From NCBI GenBank assembly GCA_032718475.1, contig JAUCBJ010002489.1, positions 1-39,635 of the forward strand: a stretch of DNA of 39,635 bases, read 5' to 3'. Below the pieces are notes generated by a model that saw only the letters and a program-made list of their open reading frames with translations, searched no databases and was not told the DNA's origin. Position 1 is the first letter of the stretch; the number at the start of each line of letters is the position of its first letter. A program made the position numbers and the translations under genes. This document shows positions 13,801-22,004 of the stretch, piece by piece. The stretch is from Nemertoderma westbladi (taxonomy: Eukaryota; Xenacoelomorpha; Nemertodermatida; Nemertodermatidae).

Positions 13801-16624
13801 ACTAACAACTCACCCCCTTAACTTGTGTCCCACTAGGCTACACTAACCCACCCCCTTAACTTGTGTCCCACTAGGCTACACTAACAACTCATCCCCTTAC
13901 CTTGTGTCCAACTAGGCTACACTAACAACTCATCCCCTTACCTTGTGTCCCACTAGGCTGCACTAACAACTCATCCCCTTACTTTGTGTCCCACTAGGCT
14001 GCACTAACAACTCATCCCCTTACCTTGTGTCCCACTAGGCTGCACTAACAACTCACCCACTTAACTTGTGTCCCACTAGGCTGCACTAACCCACCCCCTT
14101 AACTTGTGTCCCACTAGGCTACACTAACAACTCATCCCCTTACCTTGTGTCCCACTAGGCTGCACTAACAACTCATCCCCTTACCTTGTGTCTTACTAGG
14201 CTACACTAACAACTCATCCCCTTACCTTGTGTCCCACTAGGCTGCACTAACAACTCACCCACTTAACTTGTGTCCCACTAGGCTGCACTAACCCACCCCC
14301 TTAACTTGTGTCCCACTAGGCTACACTAACAACTCATCCCCTTACCTTGTGTCCCACTAGGCTACACTAACAACTCATCCCCTTACCTTGTGTCCCACTG
14401 GGTTACACTAACAACTCATCCCCTTACCTTGTGTCCCACTGGGCTGCACTAACAACTCATCCCCTTACCTTGTGTCCCACTAGGCTGCACTAACAACTCA
14501 TCCCCTTACCTTGTGTCCCACTAGGCTGCACTATAACCCACCCCCTTAACTTGTGTCCCACTAGGCTGCACTAACAACTCATCCTCTTACCTTGTGTCCC
14601 ACTAGGCTGCACTAACAACTCATCCCCTTACCTTGTGTCCCACTAGGCTGCACTAACAACTCATTCCCTTACCTTGTGTCCCACTGGGCTGCACTAACAA
14701 CTCATCCCCTTACCTTGTGTCCCACTGGGCAGCACTATCAACTCATCCCCCTACCTTGTGCCCCACTGGGCTACACTAACAACTCATCCCCTTACTTTGT
14801 GTCCCACTGGGCTGCACTAACAACTCATCCCCCTACCTTGTGTCCCACTGGGCTGCACTAACAACTCATCCCCTTACCTTGTGTCCCACTAGGCTGCACT
14901 AACAACTCATCCCCTTACCTTGTGTCCCACTGGGCTGCACTAACAACTCATCCCCTTACCTTGTGTCCCACTAGGCTGCACTAACAACTCATCCCCTTAC
15001 CTTGTGTCCCACTGGGCTGCACTAACAACTCATCCCCCTACCTTGTGCCCCACTGGGCTACACTAACAACTCATCCCCTTTCCTTGTGTCCCACTAGGCT
15101 ACACTAACAACTCATCCCCTTACCTTGTGTCCCACTAGGCTGCACTAACAACTCATCCCCTTACCTTGTGTCCCACTGGGTTACACTAACAACTCATCCC
15201 CTTACCTTGTGTCCCACTGGGCTGCACTAACAACTCATCCCCTTACCTTGTGTCCCACTAGGCTGCACTAACAACTCATCCCCTTACCTTGTGTCCCATT
15301 AGGCTGCACTAAAAACTCATCCCCTTACCTTGTGTCCCACTAGGCTGCACTAACAACTCATCCCCTTACCTTGTGTCCCATATCCATCATTTTATCGAAG
15401 TCATCAGCATAACCATCGATATTTTCCTTGATATGAATGTTGCTGGCGAGGAGTTCCTCGGCCTCCTGTAGATTCTCCGGCATGTCAGCGGAAGCCACCT
15501 TGGTGGTGGTGTCTGTCAACCACTTCTGGAAATCGTCTAGGTCTCGAAGGAACCGCTGCAGGTTGCCGGACTCGCCTAGAAGACGTTAATTATAATTGTT
15601 AAAAACAAAAACCGTAAATGTAAGAGTCCATGTATTATAATAGCATGATTTGCATAAAATTTGAAACAGAATTAGTTTGACCTCTCTCCTCCTTGCGGGA
15701 TTTTTATTTTTGCATTCATTCTTTAGCTATACAAGCGTTTGAAATAAGTGTTTCTATCAATATTGAACCAGTTACACCGCAGTTATTCTTCAACCTTATT
15801 GTGATTTGTTGGAACTGTTACAAAGCAGCCGGCGCAAGGATTCCCAATATGTAACACAATATGAATCCCTTACCTAGAGCGGCGTCTCTGTCCTTTAGCG
15901 TAGCTCGCAACTCGATCCAGGTGTCGGTGATGTCATCGAACTTGTGCCGGATATCTTCCGACAACTCGGGATGTTCGGCCCCGATCTGCCCCGCATCCTT
16001 CTGTAACGCGTCCAACTTGGTCTGGATCGAGGCGACGTCCCGTTCCATCCCGGTGAGACGGCGTTGCAACGCGATCACACCGGACAAATCGTTCCCGAGA
16101 TCCTCTGTCTCCTACAAACACCAAAACAAAAATAGTTAAGGAAAACCTGAAAATTACACAAAATCTAGAAATTTAATAAATAAAATAAGTAAAATTATCG
16201 GTAAACGTTAAATACTATGAGTATCCTTACACGTTACCCCCAGGTTGAATATCAACCAGAACGGTTTGCGTTATTGTAACTTGGTGGATGATTAACCAGT
16301 AACCATACCAAGAAATAGCCACCAAAAGGAAGGCTAACCTATTTGTACTATAATACTCTGAAAACGTTTTGACTATATTAATTAAATACCAAACTGACCT
16401 TTATAATTCTCGTCTTCTCCTTTATCCAAGAGGAAGTTTCTGTGCACTCGATGATATAACTCTTGAACTTGTAAGTGGCGTTGATGTTCTTGAGTTTCAT
16501 GTCGGCATTTCGTTTGAGTTTGTCCCAGCGGTCGTTGAGTCGTTGTTGTCTGGCTTCTATCTCGTCACTGTTTGGATGCGGGATGTTTAGGAGCTGACGA
16601 CTCAAATCGTTAACAGTCTCCACC
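1290..16624 (-). CDS. beta-spectrin (non-muscle type), partial gene, eight internal exons
   Basis: Beta-spectrin is the actin- and ankyrin-linked subunit of the spectrin membrane skeleton; its rod is built from ~106-residue three-helix repeats. Eight exons, join(complement) of 16399-16624, 15874-16111, 15370-15575, 12417-12599, 12078-12263, 11630-11833, 10808-11188 and 1290-1873, have GT donors, AG acceptors and matching phases (0,1,0,0,0,0,0). They give about 735 residues, roughly seven repeats from the middle to the distal rod. Landmark strings shared with vertebrate SPTBN proteins as I remember them include LQRRLTGMERD, FLRDLDDFQ, LWINEKMLTA, KGQKLFDANK and HQFFRDVDDE, in the same order. 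The actin-binding CH domains, early repeats and PH domain are outside the window. The exact vertebrate paralogue is not assigned, because invertebrates usually have a single conventional beta-spectrin. Three introns carry minisatellites that copy the donor junction. Confidence 0.95.
1874..2403. other. non-array 3' part of intron 7, with poly-C run
   Basis: AT-rich intron sequence between exon 8's acceptor and the 34-bp array. It holds a 19-C run at 2004-2022 (on the plus strand) and an A-run next to the acceptor, which gives the sense-strand polypyrimidine tract. No other element is recognised. Confidence 0.7.
2404..10807. repeat. 8.4-kb, 34-bp minisatellite at the donor of spectrin exon 7
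   Basis: About 247 tandem copies of a 34-bp unit. The sense-strand unit is TTCGGGAACTCATGGCGCAC (from the exon end) then gttggttcatttag (intron start). Common variants are plus-strand ttcccg, ttccct, ttacca, ttccca and the marker cctgcgcc versus cgtgcgcc. Copies nearest exon 7 (for example 10731-10760) keep the longer exon text CATGGACAGGCGCAG found in the exon itself; most copies have lost about seven bases. Insertions of 2 bp (near 8051) and 3 bp (near 8826) disturb the register. Confidence 0.97.
10808..11188 (-). CDS. beta-spectrin exon 7 of window
   Basis: Acceptor after a T-rich run (tttttttag), 127 codons from AFEAEIQANRARID through GQKLFDANKETLFNQ to VRELHGQAQ, phase 0. The donor is CAG/gttggt. 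The last ~27 exon bases plus this donor are the template of the 34-bp array in the next intron. The first residues of exon 8 (VLDDLGEEV) continue the spectrin alignment, so the 8.9-kb intron is removed between them. Confidence 0.93.
11358..11440 (-). mobile_element. tRNA-derived SINE or tRNA pseudogene in intron 6
   Basis: On the minus strand, TAGCGGAATTG (11410-11420) fits the RNA polymerase III A box and GGTTCGATCCC (11366-11376) fits the B box, with starts 44 bases apart. GTCT near the 5' side could pair with AGAC after the T arm, but the T stem is mispaired, so this is not a functional tRNA. A SINE head is likely; the 3' limit of the element is not visible. Confidence 0.6.
11630..11833 (-). 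CDS. beta-spectrin exon 6 of window
   Basis: Acceptor ccgtttag, 68 codons from VEELEARRNQNRSEAER through THLWINEKMLTATDDSM to TKWQKHQ, donor gtacag, phase 0. LWINEKMLTA and ARNLQTKW are near-identical to vertebrate beta-spectrin. The following 441-bp intron contains a minus-strand tRNA-like SINE. Confidence 0.94.
12078..12263 (-). CDS. beta-spectrin exon 5 of window
   Basis: Acceptor ttcattag, 62 codons from DNFLSKGSEAPSTL to EDRIRAK, donor gtgagt, phase 0. It includes LDANDQKINSVIGFGRSLI, matching the DANEEKINAV region of vertebrate beta-spectrin. The next intron (11834-12077, 244 bp) is AT-rich with some GGTGATGGATAT-like near-repeats and nothing else recognised. Confidence 0.93.
12417..12599 (-). 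CDS. beta-spectrin exon 4 of window
   Basis: Acceptor ttttcacag, 61 codons from VTEGQDDTQYVFLKQRL to QADVLLNRQ, donor gtaaga, phase 0 at both ends. It holds the DKGWNDLGSMWNNRQQFL helix-C/helix-A junction of a spectrin repeat. The next intron, 12264-12416 (153 bp), is short, AT-rich and carries no array. Confidence 0.93.
12678..15380. repeat. 41-bp minisatellite at the donor of spectrin exon 3
   Basis: About 66 tandem copies. The sense-strand 41-bp unit is TGGGACACAAG (exon end), gtaaggggatgagttg (donor and intron start), then ttagtgcagcctag. Almost every copy keeps AAG/gtaagg, a strong 5' splice site, and each unit ends in cctag. Variant positions on the plus strand are actcac/actcat, gctgc/gctac and cactagg/cactggg; shorter units with cactaaccc occur at about 13842, 14085, 14288 and 14530. 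The array fills nearly the whole 2.77-kb intron; only 12600-12677 is outside it. Confidence 0.97.
15370..15575 (-). CDS. beta-spectrin exon 3 of window
   Basis: Acceptor cttctag; the first two bases complete a Gly codon. It then codes ESGNLQRFLRDLDDFQKW ... DDFDKMMDMGHK (68 codons). The exon ends GGACACAAG before donor gtaagg. These last exon bases and the donor are the seed of the 41-bp intron array that starts at this junction. The next exon begins VTEGQDD, which continues the spectrin alignment exactly, so the array is spliced out. Confidence 0.93.
15874..16111 (-). CDS. beta-spectrin exon 2 of window
   Basis: Acceptor tttgtag, then GAG ACA GAG GAT. It codes ETEDLGNDLSGVIALQRRL ... LKDRDAALG, 79 residues plus one base, and leaves at donor gtaagg (phase 1). 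The block LQRRLTGMERDVASIQ is among the best conserved of this gene. The following intron (15576-15873) is 298 bp with no array or recognisable element. Confidence 0.94.
16399..16624 (-). CDS. beta-spectrin exon 1 of window
   Basis: The exon follows acceptor tttcag (AG at 16625-16626). Its first base completes a codon begun in an upstream exon that is not in the window. It codes 75 residues (VETVNDLSRQLL ... SWIKEKTRIIK), covering the end of one spectrin repeat and the start of the next, with the W of helix A in SSWIKEK. It ends AAG before donor gtcagt at phase 0. The next intron is 287 bp, AT-rich, with no repeat array. Confidence 0.93.
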
Positions 16625-17276
16625 CTGAAAACATACCGGCATCAGAGTTAATCTAATGTAATAACGTTTATATTTCACTTTTATCAGTGTTGTAAACTGC
16701 ACTTTATTGCGGAGAGAACCATCAATCAAGTCATAAACAAAAGTTAAATTGATATTTATGTTTGTTTGTTTGTATGTTTGTTCCGGTATGGCCCCGGTGC
16801 TTTATTATTATGGATAATGAAAGAAATAACAGAAAACATACACACAACATGGATTATATAATTACTATATCAAACTGAGTACATTATGGTAATCCTAGTA
16901 TTATTATTTCAGTAGAATAAAGTTATGGTGGAATATTATGGTTGAGGACCGCTGCAAAGCTTTAGGGGTAATGCTATATGTTATGTTGGACAATAAACCA
17001 TATTATTTGGTGTATTTGATATTGTTTTTATAACAAGTTATCTATTTTCAATAAATCTGCGTGTAACACGGAACAAAATGGCTATCATAAACATTTAATT
17101 AATTTCAAAGGAATAAAAATAACAATTTTCTTTGAATTTATGGATTAACAGATTGCTTTGCTATTGGCCCTTCTTGCAAACTATAATAATAATTGAACTG
17201 CCTGACTGCCTGCATGAATTTATTTTTAATGATTTATTTTATTTATACTGAGTTGTTAACAAAAAAGGCGAAAGTT
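16625..17276. other. AT-rich intron sequence, no gene
   Basis: No coding similarity seen. There is a short TTTG microsatellite-like run near 16757-16780. The 5' end of the retrotransposon that begins coding at 17281 may lie in this stretch, but no boundary is visible. Confidence 0.5.
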
Positions 17277-17287
17277 CAAGATGGCGG
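17277..17287 (+). promoter_or_regulatory. YY1-like site at start of retrotransposon ORF1
   Basis: CAAGATGGCGG overlaps the ATG of ORF1 and matches the animal YY1 core AAGATGGCGG. YY1 sites near the 5' end are known to position transcription in human L1. Here the function is inferred from the motif alone, and the overlap with the start codon could be coincidence. Confidence 0.3.
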
Positions 17288-18282
17288 AAATCAAAGAAAC
17301 AATGGAGATGTGTCGGAAAATGAACACTGCACGCCTTAAATCATTTTTAGCGAAACACGAAGTACCATCTACTGGACGCCGAGCTGAACTACTGACCCGT
17401 GCGGATCGGCTTATTATTAACGGTGTCGTATCTCTGGATTCTGTTGTCCCGGTCGACTCCTTAGTGGACCCCGCTGTCATTCCCGAGACGAAGGTGGTAA
17501 ACACTCCAGAGTATACCACCCTAATCCTGGAGGCAAACTCGCCGGAGAATCCCGCCGTAATCCCGGAGGCGTTGGAGGTAAACTCGCTGGAGGATCCCGC
17601 CCTAATCTCGGAGATGACGGAGTTAAACTCGCTGGAGAATCCCGCCCTAATCCCGCAGGCAACAGAGGTAAACTCCCCGGAGTATCCCGCCCTAATCCCG
17701 GAGGCGATGGAGGTTAACTCCCTGGAAGATCACGGCCTAATCCCGGAGGTGATGGAGGTAAACTCCCCGGAGGATCCCACCCTAATCCCGGAGGTGACGG
17801 AGTTAAACTCGCTGGAGAATCCCGCCCTAATCCCGGAGGCAACAGAGGTAAACTCCCCGAAGTATCCCGCCCTAATCCCAGTGGCGACGGAGGTAAGCTC
17901 CCCAGAGGATCCCACTCTAATCCCTGAGGCGACGGAGGTAAACTCCCCGAATGATCCCGCCCAAATCCCTCCATTTGCTTCAGTTACTTGTAATTCGGTT
18001 CTAATAGAGGACTTACAAGATGATGGCTCTTGGAAACCCCGTAAGTCTAGCAGGAAGATCACTGATTTCTTCAGAAAAACCACTGCTATAGTCTCTGATC
18101 CCATGGAATCTTTGCTGGATCCTGGTGCCAAATTATTCAATCCTATGAATCCAATACCTGTACTCCAGTCCAAGCAAGGAGACTCTGATGATGTTCAGTA
18201 TGTTGGATGTTACCATCACAATCCCAGTACTGGTACTACTGGTGAACATAACAAATTCTACCCAGATCTAGAACTATTATGA
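17281..18282 (+). CDS. retrotransposon ORF1, SAP-like N-terminus with 15-residue repeats
   Basis: A 333-residue ORF. Residues ~13-45 (ARLKSFLAKHEVP..TGRRAELLTRA) resemble a SAP DNA-binding helix pair (L...FL..H.VP.TGRRAELL.R). Residues ~75-230 are about ten acidic, proline-rich repeats of 15 residues of the type ATEVNSPEYPALIPE. The tail (SWKPRKSSRKITDFF) is basic. It stops at TGA 18280-18282, and the next ORF is open from 18272 in the +1 frame (NYYDEERVKDAIF). A frameshift may therefore have split one longer protein, or the two may be separate. The GGTGG/CCCGG-rich repeat block is more GC-rich than its surroundings. It lies just upstream of the protease and endonuclease ORFs, so it is read as the front part of that element. 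Confidence 0.7.
   Translation: MAEIKETMEMCRKMNTARLKSFLAKHEVPSTGRRAELLTRADRLIINGVVSLDSVVPVDSLVDPAVIPETKVVNTPEYTTLILEANSPENPAVIPEALEVNSLEDPALISEMTELNSLENPALIPQATEVNSPEYPALIPEAMEVNSLEDHGLIPEVMEVNSPEDPTLIPEVTELNSLENPALIPEATEVNSPKYPALIPVATEVSSPEDPTLIPEATEVNSPNDPAQIPPFASVTCNSVLIEDLQDDGSWKPRKSSRKITDFFRKTTAIVSDPMESLLDPGAKLFNPMNPIPVLQSKQGDSDDVQYVGCYHHNPSTGTTGEHNKFYPDLELL
17503..17972 (+). repeat. 45-bp coding minisatellite inside ORF1
   Basis: About ten imperfect in-frame copies of a 45-bp unit with recurring gaggta(a)actcc and cctaatcccg. The unit is a multiple of three, so copy-number change would keep the frame. Confidence 0.85.
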
Positions 18283-18292
18283 CGAAGAACGT

Positions 18293-20560
18293 GTGAAAGA
18301 CGCAATTTTTAATACAAACATTCGCAAAGGACTGGTGCTTTTAAAGCCAAGTGATCCTGACTGGAGGTACTTCCAACCTGGTCAGAATTTAACAACAACG
18401 GTAGTGGACTCCTTCCTCTCATTACTGGGTGTTCAAGGTGGAAACAGAATTGGCTGTATTGACACCGCTTTGTGCAGTAAATTGCATCAGAACAACTTTG
18501 ATACTGCCAGTGCCATTAAGTATATTGCATCCTCTTGCGACATTGGCACCACATCACTTATATTCTTCCCTGATTGTCACAAAGATCACTTTGTTCTACA
18601 CATTGCAGATCTAAAGCAACATTCTGTCCATACCCTGTGTAGTCTTAGCCAGTTTACGGAACCAACTACCATCACAAAACGTATATGTTATCTTTTAAAC
18701 CTAATTGATCACATAGCGCGGGGAGTACCTACTGCGTGGTCAACTGTGTCGCATGCTAATCCCTTTCCGCTCCAGAGACCTGGGAGTAACGACTGTGGCA
18801 TATTTGTATGTCTATATGCCCTTGCCCTCTGCAGTGACTTTCAATTAACTCAGGATGTCTGTTCTGGTGATATCAGACATTGGTTACACAGTTGTATTTC
18901 CAATATCAAGCTATATGACCCTAACTCTCTAGAGCCTTTCCTGTACACATTGCAGGATGATCATCGACCACATTGCACAAGCAAAGATGCAGGTATGGTA
19001 ACACAAACTCATTCGGCAGGCCTCAAGAAGGACATTGGGAAGTTCCCTCGGTACACCATAACAGATTTCACCCACCTGTCAAATAAATCAAGAAAGGCAG
19101 TTATGAAAAAACTTGAAACATTTGGGACTTGCAAACTAAACCTCCTAAGAGAAGCTATGTTTCAGGAGGTTAAAGCCCTAGCAAACCCCAATCAATCCGT
19201 CAGCCTGGCATTCCCTGCACGTCAGAACGACAGGGACTATGCAGTGGACGTGTATGAACTCATGATTTGTCTGAAAGAAACAAGATTCACGGAGAAATGC
19301 CGCAAGCGTCTCAAGTACACCTCCATAGATATGGGTGGGCCAGTATCGAACGATGTCCTCCGTCATGACCTTATAAAGTCAGTAGATACTTTGCAAGCTC
19401 GACTTACCAAAACAGAATTTCAGAACGATCAACTGCAGATTGAGTTGAAGAAGTTGCGAGATGATCTGGCACATGAGCGGCACTCACGGCTCATTCTAGA
19501 GGCTTCTATCAACAAACAGACTAAACTGGAACATCTTCCCGGAAGTCCCTTACAGTCAGCCGACTGTGACGAACCCACTAATCAAATAACCGAAAACACA
19601 TGGTTTGAACAGAAAGCAAAAAAGCCAACCACAACTGCTATATCCACTAGCAACCGTTTCAAAGGTCTACCAGTTGAGTATACACACCCCAGGCAGGGAC
19701 GGCTGAACTCAGTGAAGACAACGCCTAACACTGTCGATCCAACATGTCATTCATATAGGGAAAATAGCGACCGGAGAAAGGGAAATCCAAATACTCATAT
19801 GAAGAAATACTCCAAGGCGCTGAATTTTCAAGTTGAGCCTAGAGATAAAAACACACACGAACGTCAGCCAGTAAGCCAGAAGAAGCTGTCAGTTCCAAGA
19901 CACCAGCGTGTTGATTACCCTTATTCATATCTATATGTCAGTGGACTTCCTCAACATACAAGCGAATCGCAAATCCGTAACTACTTGTCCAGCAGGGAAA
20001 TCATGGTACACCGAATCAGATGGATAGTAAAGTTTCGTCAATCCAATAGCATACGCATAACCGTAAACAAGACGGATCAAAATCGTCTTTGTAATGCTAA
20101 TTTCTGGCCAAGTGGAAGTAAATGCTGTGAGTGGACAACCAATAAGAGGACTAATCAAGGCCTAGCAACACCGAACTGTGGAGCTAACTATGGGCCCACT
20201 CAATACTGGGATCAAAACTATATTATTAGTAATGGGTTACAAGGGTCAAACTCAAGGTCGATACATACTGTGCCCTATGACTATGCATATTGGAGTTCCC
20301 AGTTCAACTTGGATCCACAAGACCCCAATATTAAGGACTCACGCTGTCACCTAAGAAATGGGTTGCCCCACGATTATGCGCACAGGAATTCCAAACTTAA
20401 TTTGCAACAATCTCGGCTATTCCAGCACATAGAAGCTCCAATGTTTGACTGCAAACTCGCTGATCATGGTAGATACCCCCAATGGCCTTATCCAAACTTC
20501 GAATATCGCAATCACAAAAACATCCGCACTAAGGACAAAGCGTACCTGAACCATTTTTGA
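18293..20560 (+). CDS. retrotransposon protein with ULP1/C48-like cysteine protease domain
   Basis: 755 residues from a GTG; the frame is open back to 18272, so the true start is uncertain. Residues ~85-180 look like a ULP1/SENP fold: H99 in KDHFVLHIAD, D106, Q161 in PLQRPGSNDCG and nucleophile C168. The position expected for the catalytic Asp (17 residues after His in SENP1) is C116, so the triad appears incomplete. Residues ~365-405 form a likely coiled coil (LQARLTKTEFQNDQLQIELKK, abbreviated: leucine-rich heptads). Residues ~545-610 (YSYLYVSGLPQHTSESQI) resemble the RRM-like or ORF1-type nucleic-acid-binding segment of CR1/L2-class elements. The C-terminus is rich in Tyr, Asn and Trp. It is followed after 52 bp by the endonuclease ORF. 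Confidence 0.75.
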   Translation: MKDAIFNTNIRKGLVLLKPSDPDWRYFQPGQNLTTTVVDSFLSLLGVQGGNRIGCIDTALCSKLHQNNFDTASAIKYIASSCDIGTTSLIFFPDCHKDHFVLHIADLKQHSVHTLCSLSQFTEPTTITKRICYLLNLIDHIARGVPTAWSTVSHANPFPLQRPGSNDCGIFVCLYALALCSDFQLTQDVCSGDIRHWLHSCISNIKLYDPNSLEPFLYTLQDDHRPHCTSKDAGMVTQTHSAGLKKDIGKFPRYTITDFTHLSNKSRKAVMKKLETFGTCKLNLLREAMFQEVKALANPNQSVSLAFPARQNDRDYAVDVYELMICLKETRFTEKCRKRLKYTSIDMGGPVSNDVLRHDLIKSVDTLQARLTKTEFQNDQLQIELKKLRDDLAHERHSRLILEASINKQTKLEHLPGSPLQSADCDEPTNQITENTWFEQKAKKPTTTAISTSNRFKGLPVEYTHPRQGRLNSVKTTPNTVDPTCHSYRENSDRRKGNPNTHMKKYSKALNFQVEPRDKNTHERQPVSQKKLSVPRHQRVDYPYSYLYVSGLPQHTSESQIRNYLSSREIMVHRIRWIVKFRQSNSIRITVNKTDQNRLCNANFWPSGSKCCEWTTNKRTNQGLATPNCGANYGPTQYWDQNYIISNGLQGSNSRSIHTVPYDYAYWSSQFNLDPQDPNIKDSRCHLRNGLPHDYAHRNSKLNLQQSRLFQHIEAPMFDCKLADHGRYPQWPYPNFEYRNHKNIRTKDKAYLNHF

Positions 20561-20612
20561 CCCACCCCTCCAGCAATCTCATCACCCTAGGCACCCCTAT
20601 AAACTAAATAAT

Positions 20613-22004
20613 ATGGATGAATTTATACGGATTGGTACTTTTAACTGTCATGGAATTATTAGTAATATCGACTACATCTCACAGTTATTGGGTGTGCTAG
20701 ACATACTTGCTATCCAGGAACATTGGCTTGATGGAGTCGAGGCGAATAGTATCCTAGCAGAAATAAGCCCGGACTTCGACTGTGTTCACCTTGTGAGTGA
20801 TCTAATGAAAAACCCATCGCGTAAACGTGGTGCTGGAGGTGTATGTCTTCTTATACGCAAAAGTGTTTGCAACAAATTCAGTGTAGTGTCTTCATCCGAC
20901 GACATTGTGGGTGTCATGGGCTCCATATCGGGTTTTCACCAGCCTCTATTGTTCGTTTCTGGATATGCACCCGACTCGTCCAAACCCGACTCTGTTTTTG
21001 AGGAGTTCCTTGGCAGGCTCTCAAATATTTTGGATATTAATCAACATGCAACACCATTTATCCTCTCCGATTTCAACTCTGATCTGGGTGCTCTCCAGGG
21101 TCCGCGTTGGAATAGAGAAAAGGCTACTGCTCGGGGGATTCGACTTCATCAATTCCTACAGGAGCAGGGCTTACTGGCCCTAGACACCTACAGCCCCTTC
21201 GACGGTCCAACAGTCACATTTAAAGGTCATGGCTCTTCATACATTGACCACATTCTTAGCACTTCAGAAGTCATGTCCAATGTTGTTAATGGTTGTGTTT
21301 ACAAAACAAACCCCGCAAACTTCTCTGATCACGTTCCAGTAGTTGCTACTGTCGATCTCTCCAGGTTATGTTCAAATCATGTAGAATCAGCGGACAGAAT
21401 TAAATCTAGATCTGCTCCAGCTCGCATACAGTGGACGAGGGTAAATAAACAACAACTTTCTAGGTATCGAAACAATGTGTCAGAGTGTCTAAATAATCTA
21501 TACGCCGAAGTTGGTATCCCACCAGCACAGTGGTCTGTCAACAACATAGATAAGTTTGCAATGACCCTACGAAATAATCTGCATAATGCTTCCTCAAGGT
21601 ACCTGCTCACTTCGAAGGGCAGGAGGAAAACAAAAAATCTAAGGATCAGGTCAATGGAAATTAAAGAAAGATCGAAGGTCTGTCAACAACTATACAATTT
21701 ATGGGTCTGCGAGGGGAAGCCAACCAACAGTATCCATGGCAACGCACTGAAAGAGTCGAAGCGCTCTCTGCGGCGTCTAAAGAACTGGGTAACAAAATCT
21801 ATGGTGAAAAACGAAACCTCACATATTGCGAGCACTTTTAAATCAAATCCGAGAAAGTTCTGGCAGCACTTCAATTCGAAACAGCGTTCCGATAAACTGC
21901 CTCAAACAGCTGTGAATGCTATTAGACAGGATCTCAGAAATTGTTCGCGCTTTCAGACCTTTGGCAGTTTAACCCGCCAAATTAAGATGTCTTCTAGATA
22001 TTAA
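20613..22004 (+). CDS. non-LTR retrotransposon ORF2, APE-like endonuclease part
   Basis: 463 residues from ATG. It is an exonuclease-endonuclease-phosphatase domain: TFNCHG (9-14, N11), IQEHW (E36), SGYAP (~116-120), SDFNSDLG (D153, N155), SYIDHIL (D212, H213) and FSDHVPV (D239, H240). All the usual catalytic positions are present. This enzyme nicks the target DNA for target-primed reverse transcription. The linker up to FWQHFNSKQRSDKLP (~430) is typical of CR1/L2-like ORF2. Then the frame leaves the family and stops at 22004. The finger and first palm motifs of the reverse transcriptase are missing here, so the ORF is truncated and the copy is dead. Confidence 0.88.
   Translation: MDEFIRIGTFNCHGIISNIDYISQLLGVLDILAIQEHWLDGVEANSILAEISPDFDCVHLVSDLMKNPSRKRGAGGVCLLIRKSVCNKFSVVSSSDDIVGVMGSISGFHQPLLFVSGYAPDSSKPDSVFEEFLGRLSNILDINQHATPFILSDFNSDLGALQGPRWNREKATARGIRLHQFLQEQGLLALDTYSPFDGPTVTFKGHGSSYIDHILSTSEVMSNVVNGCVYKTNPANFSDHVPVVATVDLSRLCSNHVESADRIKSRSAPARIQWTRVNKQQLSRYRNNVSECLNNLYAEVGIPPAQWSVNNIDKFAMTLRNNLHNASSRYLLTSKGRRKTKNLRIRSMEIKERSKVCQQLYNLWVCEGKPTNSIHGNALKESKRSLRRLKNWVTKSMVKNETSHIASTFKSNPRKFWQHFNSKQRSDKLPQTAVNAIRQDLRNCSRFQTFGSLTRQIKMSSRY

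Noticed and set aside
14676-14861. 61-residue ORF made of LCPTGQHYQLIP-like repeats
   Set aside because: It is just a translation of the 41-bp intron array in the antisense direction.
1-15380. CRISPR-like regular arrays
   Set aside because: The units are contiguous with no unique spacers and lie in spliced introns of an animal gene; these are minisatellites.
17714-17974. Minus-strand PPSPPGLGRD repeat ORFs opposite ORF1
   Set aside because: They arise from the 45-bp coding repeat read backwards; the plus strand has the longer ORF and the element context.
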